The notes under the pieces: model-generated
The model's input: only the letters and a program-made list of their open reading frames with translations
Told to the model about the DNA's origin: nothing
Database searches by the model: none
In this document: in pieces, positions 5,529-5,665 of the stretch
Position numbering within the stretch: the first letter of the stretch is position 1
How the letters are laid out: each line of letters opens with the position of its first letter
From: a bacterium
Lineage (GTDB): Bacteria > Bacillota_I > Bacilli_A > RF39 > UBA660
Direction of reading: 5' to 3'
NCBI GenBank assembly: GCA_014845975.1
Contig: RKAN01000038.1
Location: 1 to 5,665, forward strand
DNA length: 5,665 bases
Translations under genes and position numbers: made by a program

Positions 5529-5565
5529 AAGTCACCTCTGTTATTTAGTCTAGCAAACTTATGAA
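5524..5565 (-). promoter_or_regulatory. Leader hairpin pairing the start codon of the small ORF
   Basis: TTCATAAGT (5565-5557 on the minus strand) is the exact reverse complement of ACTTATGAA (5532-5524). The 9-bp stem contains the ATG of the 32-codon ORF, and the 24-base loop carries its ribosome binding site AGAGGTG. If formed in the RNA it would block or tune initiation. The stem is A-T rich, so stability is modest. Confidence 0.4.
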
Positions 5566-5665
5566 TATTCGTCATTTGTTTCGACAAAACTAGTGATATT
5601 TAGAATTTATTTTTTTCTTTCTTATATAGCTTAAATTTATTTTTTATAGTATAATTAATATGAGC
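5566..5665. other. Right-edge intergenic stretch, no clear gene
   Basis: I see no convincing gene here. The promoter of the small ORF should lie in it, but no paired -35/-10 on the minus strand stands out; TATAAG within GCTATATAAG (about 5628-5621) is a -10-like match without a good -35. On the plus strand TATAAT at 5650-5655 could be the -10 of a divergent rightward gene beyond the window, but its -35 is poor. Confidence 0.3.

Noticed and set aside
5525..5575. 16-codon ORF (MTNIHKFARLNNRGDL) whose TGA overlaps the start of the 32-codon ORF as ATGA
   Set aside because: It has no ribosome binding site, and the overlap alone is weak evidence; it could be an upstream ORF but is not supported.
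1..5665. Recoding of TGA as Trp, suggested because none of the annotated genes ends in TGA and Trp is nearly absent
   Set aside because: There are only seven stops, the single Trp seen (RecA residue 290) is TGG, and no gene contains an in-frame TGA, so the window gives no evidence for recoding.
1..5665. Mobile elements, tRNA genes, CRISPR arrays, phage or defence genes
   Set aside because: No transposase, integrase, repeat array, tRNA fold or known defence domain was found on either strand.

Overview
The window is a very AT-rich stretch of a bacterial chromosome carrying core housekeeping genes, all read on the minus strand (right to left). Strong GGAGG/GAGGTG ribosome binding sites, a type B (Bacillus-class) RNase P RNA, GpsB, a membrane RNase Y, a Firmicute-type LexA (SOS) box and the order rodZ-pgsA-recA-rny all indicate a cell-walled, low-GC member of the Bacillota. 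It could be one of the small-genome uncultured Bacilli lineages, but the exact taxon cannot be read from this sequence. The order matches the Bacillus subtilis ymfM(rodZ)-pgsA-cinA-recA-rny neighbourhood, except that cinA is absent and gpsB-rnpB (adjacent to each other in B. subtilis too) sits directly in front of rodZ.

Layout in the direction of transcription. From the right edge comes about 140 bp with no clear long gene. Then comes a 32-codon small ORF with a good ribosome binding site, closed by an intrinsic terminator. Next, a promoter drives gpsB (division/peptidoglycan adaptor), whose stop codon lies inside the first helix of rnpB (RNase P RNA). Only 19 bp after rnpB, rodZ starts (a short version with one transmembrane helix), followed closely by pgsA (phosphatidylglycerophosphate synthase) and a terminator. 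I see no terminator between gpsB and the end of pgsA, so gpsB-rnpB-rodZ-pgsA may be one transcription unit, although weak internal promoter candidates exist. recA then stands alone, with a near-consensus promoter, a LexA box just upstream of it and its own terminator. rny (RNase Y) has its own near-consensus promoter and is followed by an unrecognised 131-codon gene. After a hairpin at that gene's stop codon comes the first part of a gene that looks like a DEDDh exonuclease with altered first catalytic residues, cut off by the left edge.

Functionally the block joins cell-envelope genes (gpsB, rodZ, pgsA), RNA processing (rnpB, rny) and DNA repair (recA). No mobile element, tRNA, CRISPR array or phage gene is visible. 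I found no evidence of an entirely new system. The least explained parts are the 32-codon ORF and its leader hairpin, the 131-codon gene behind rny, the degenerate exonuclease-like gene, and the tight packing of rnpB between protein genes.
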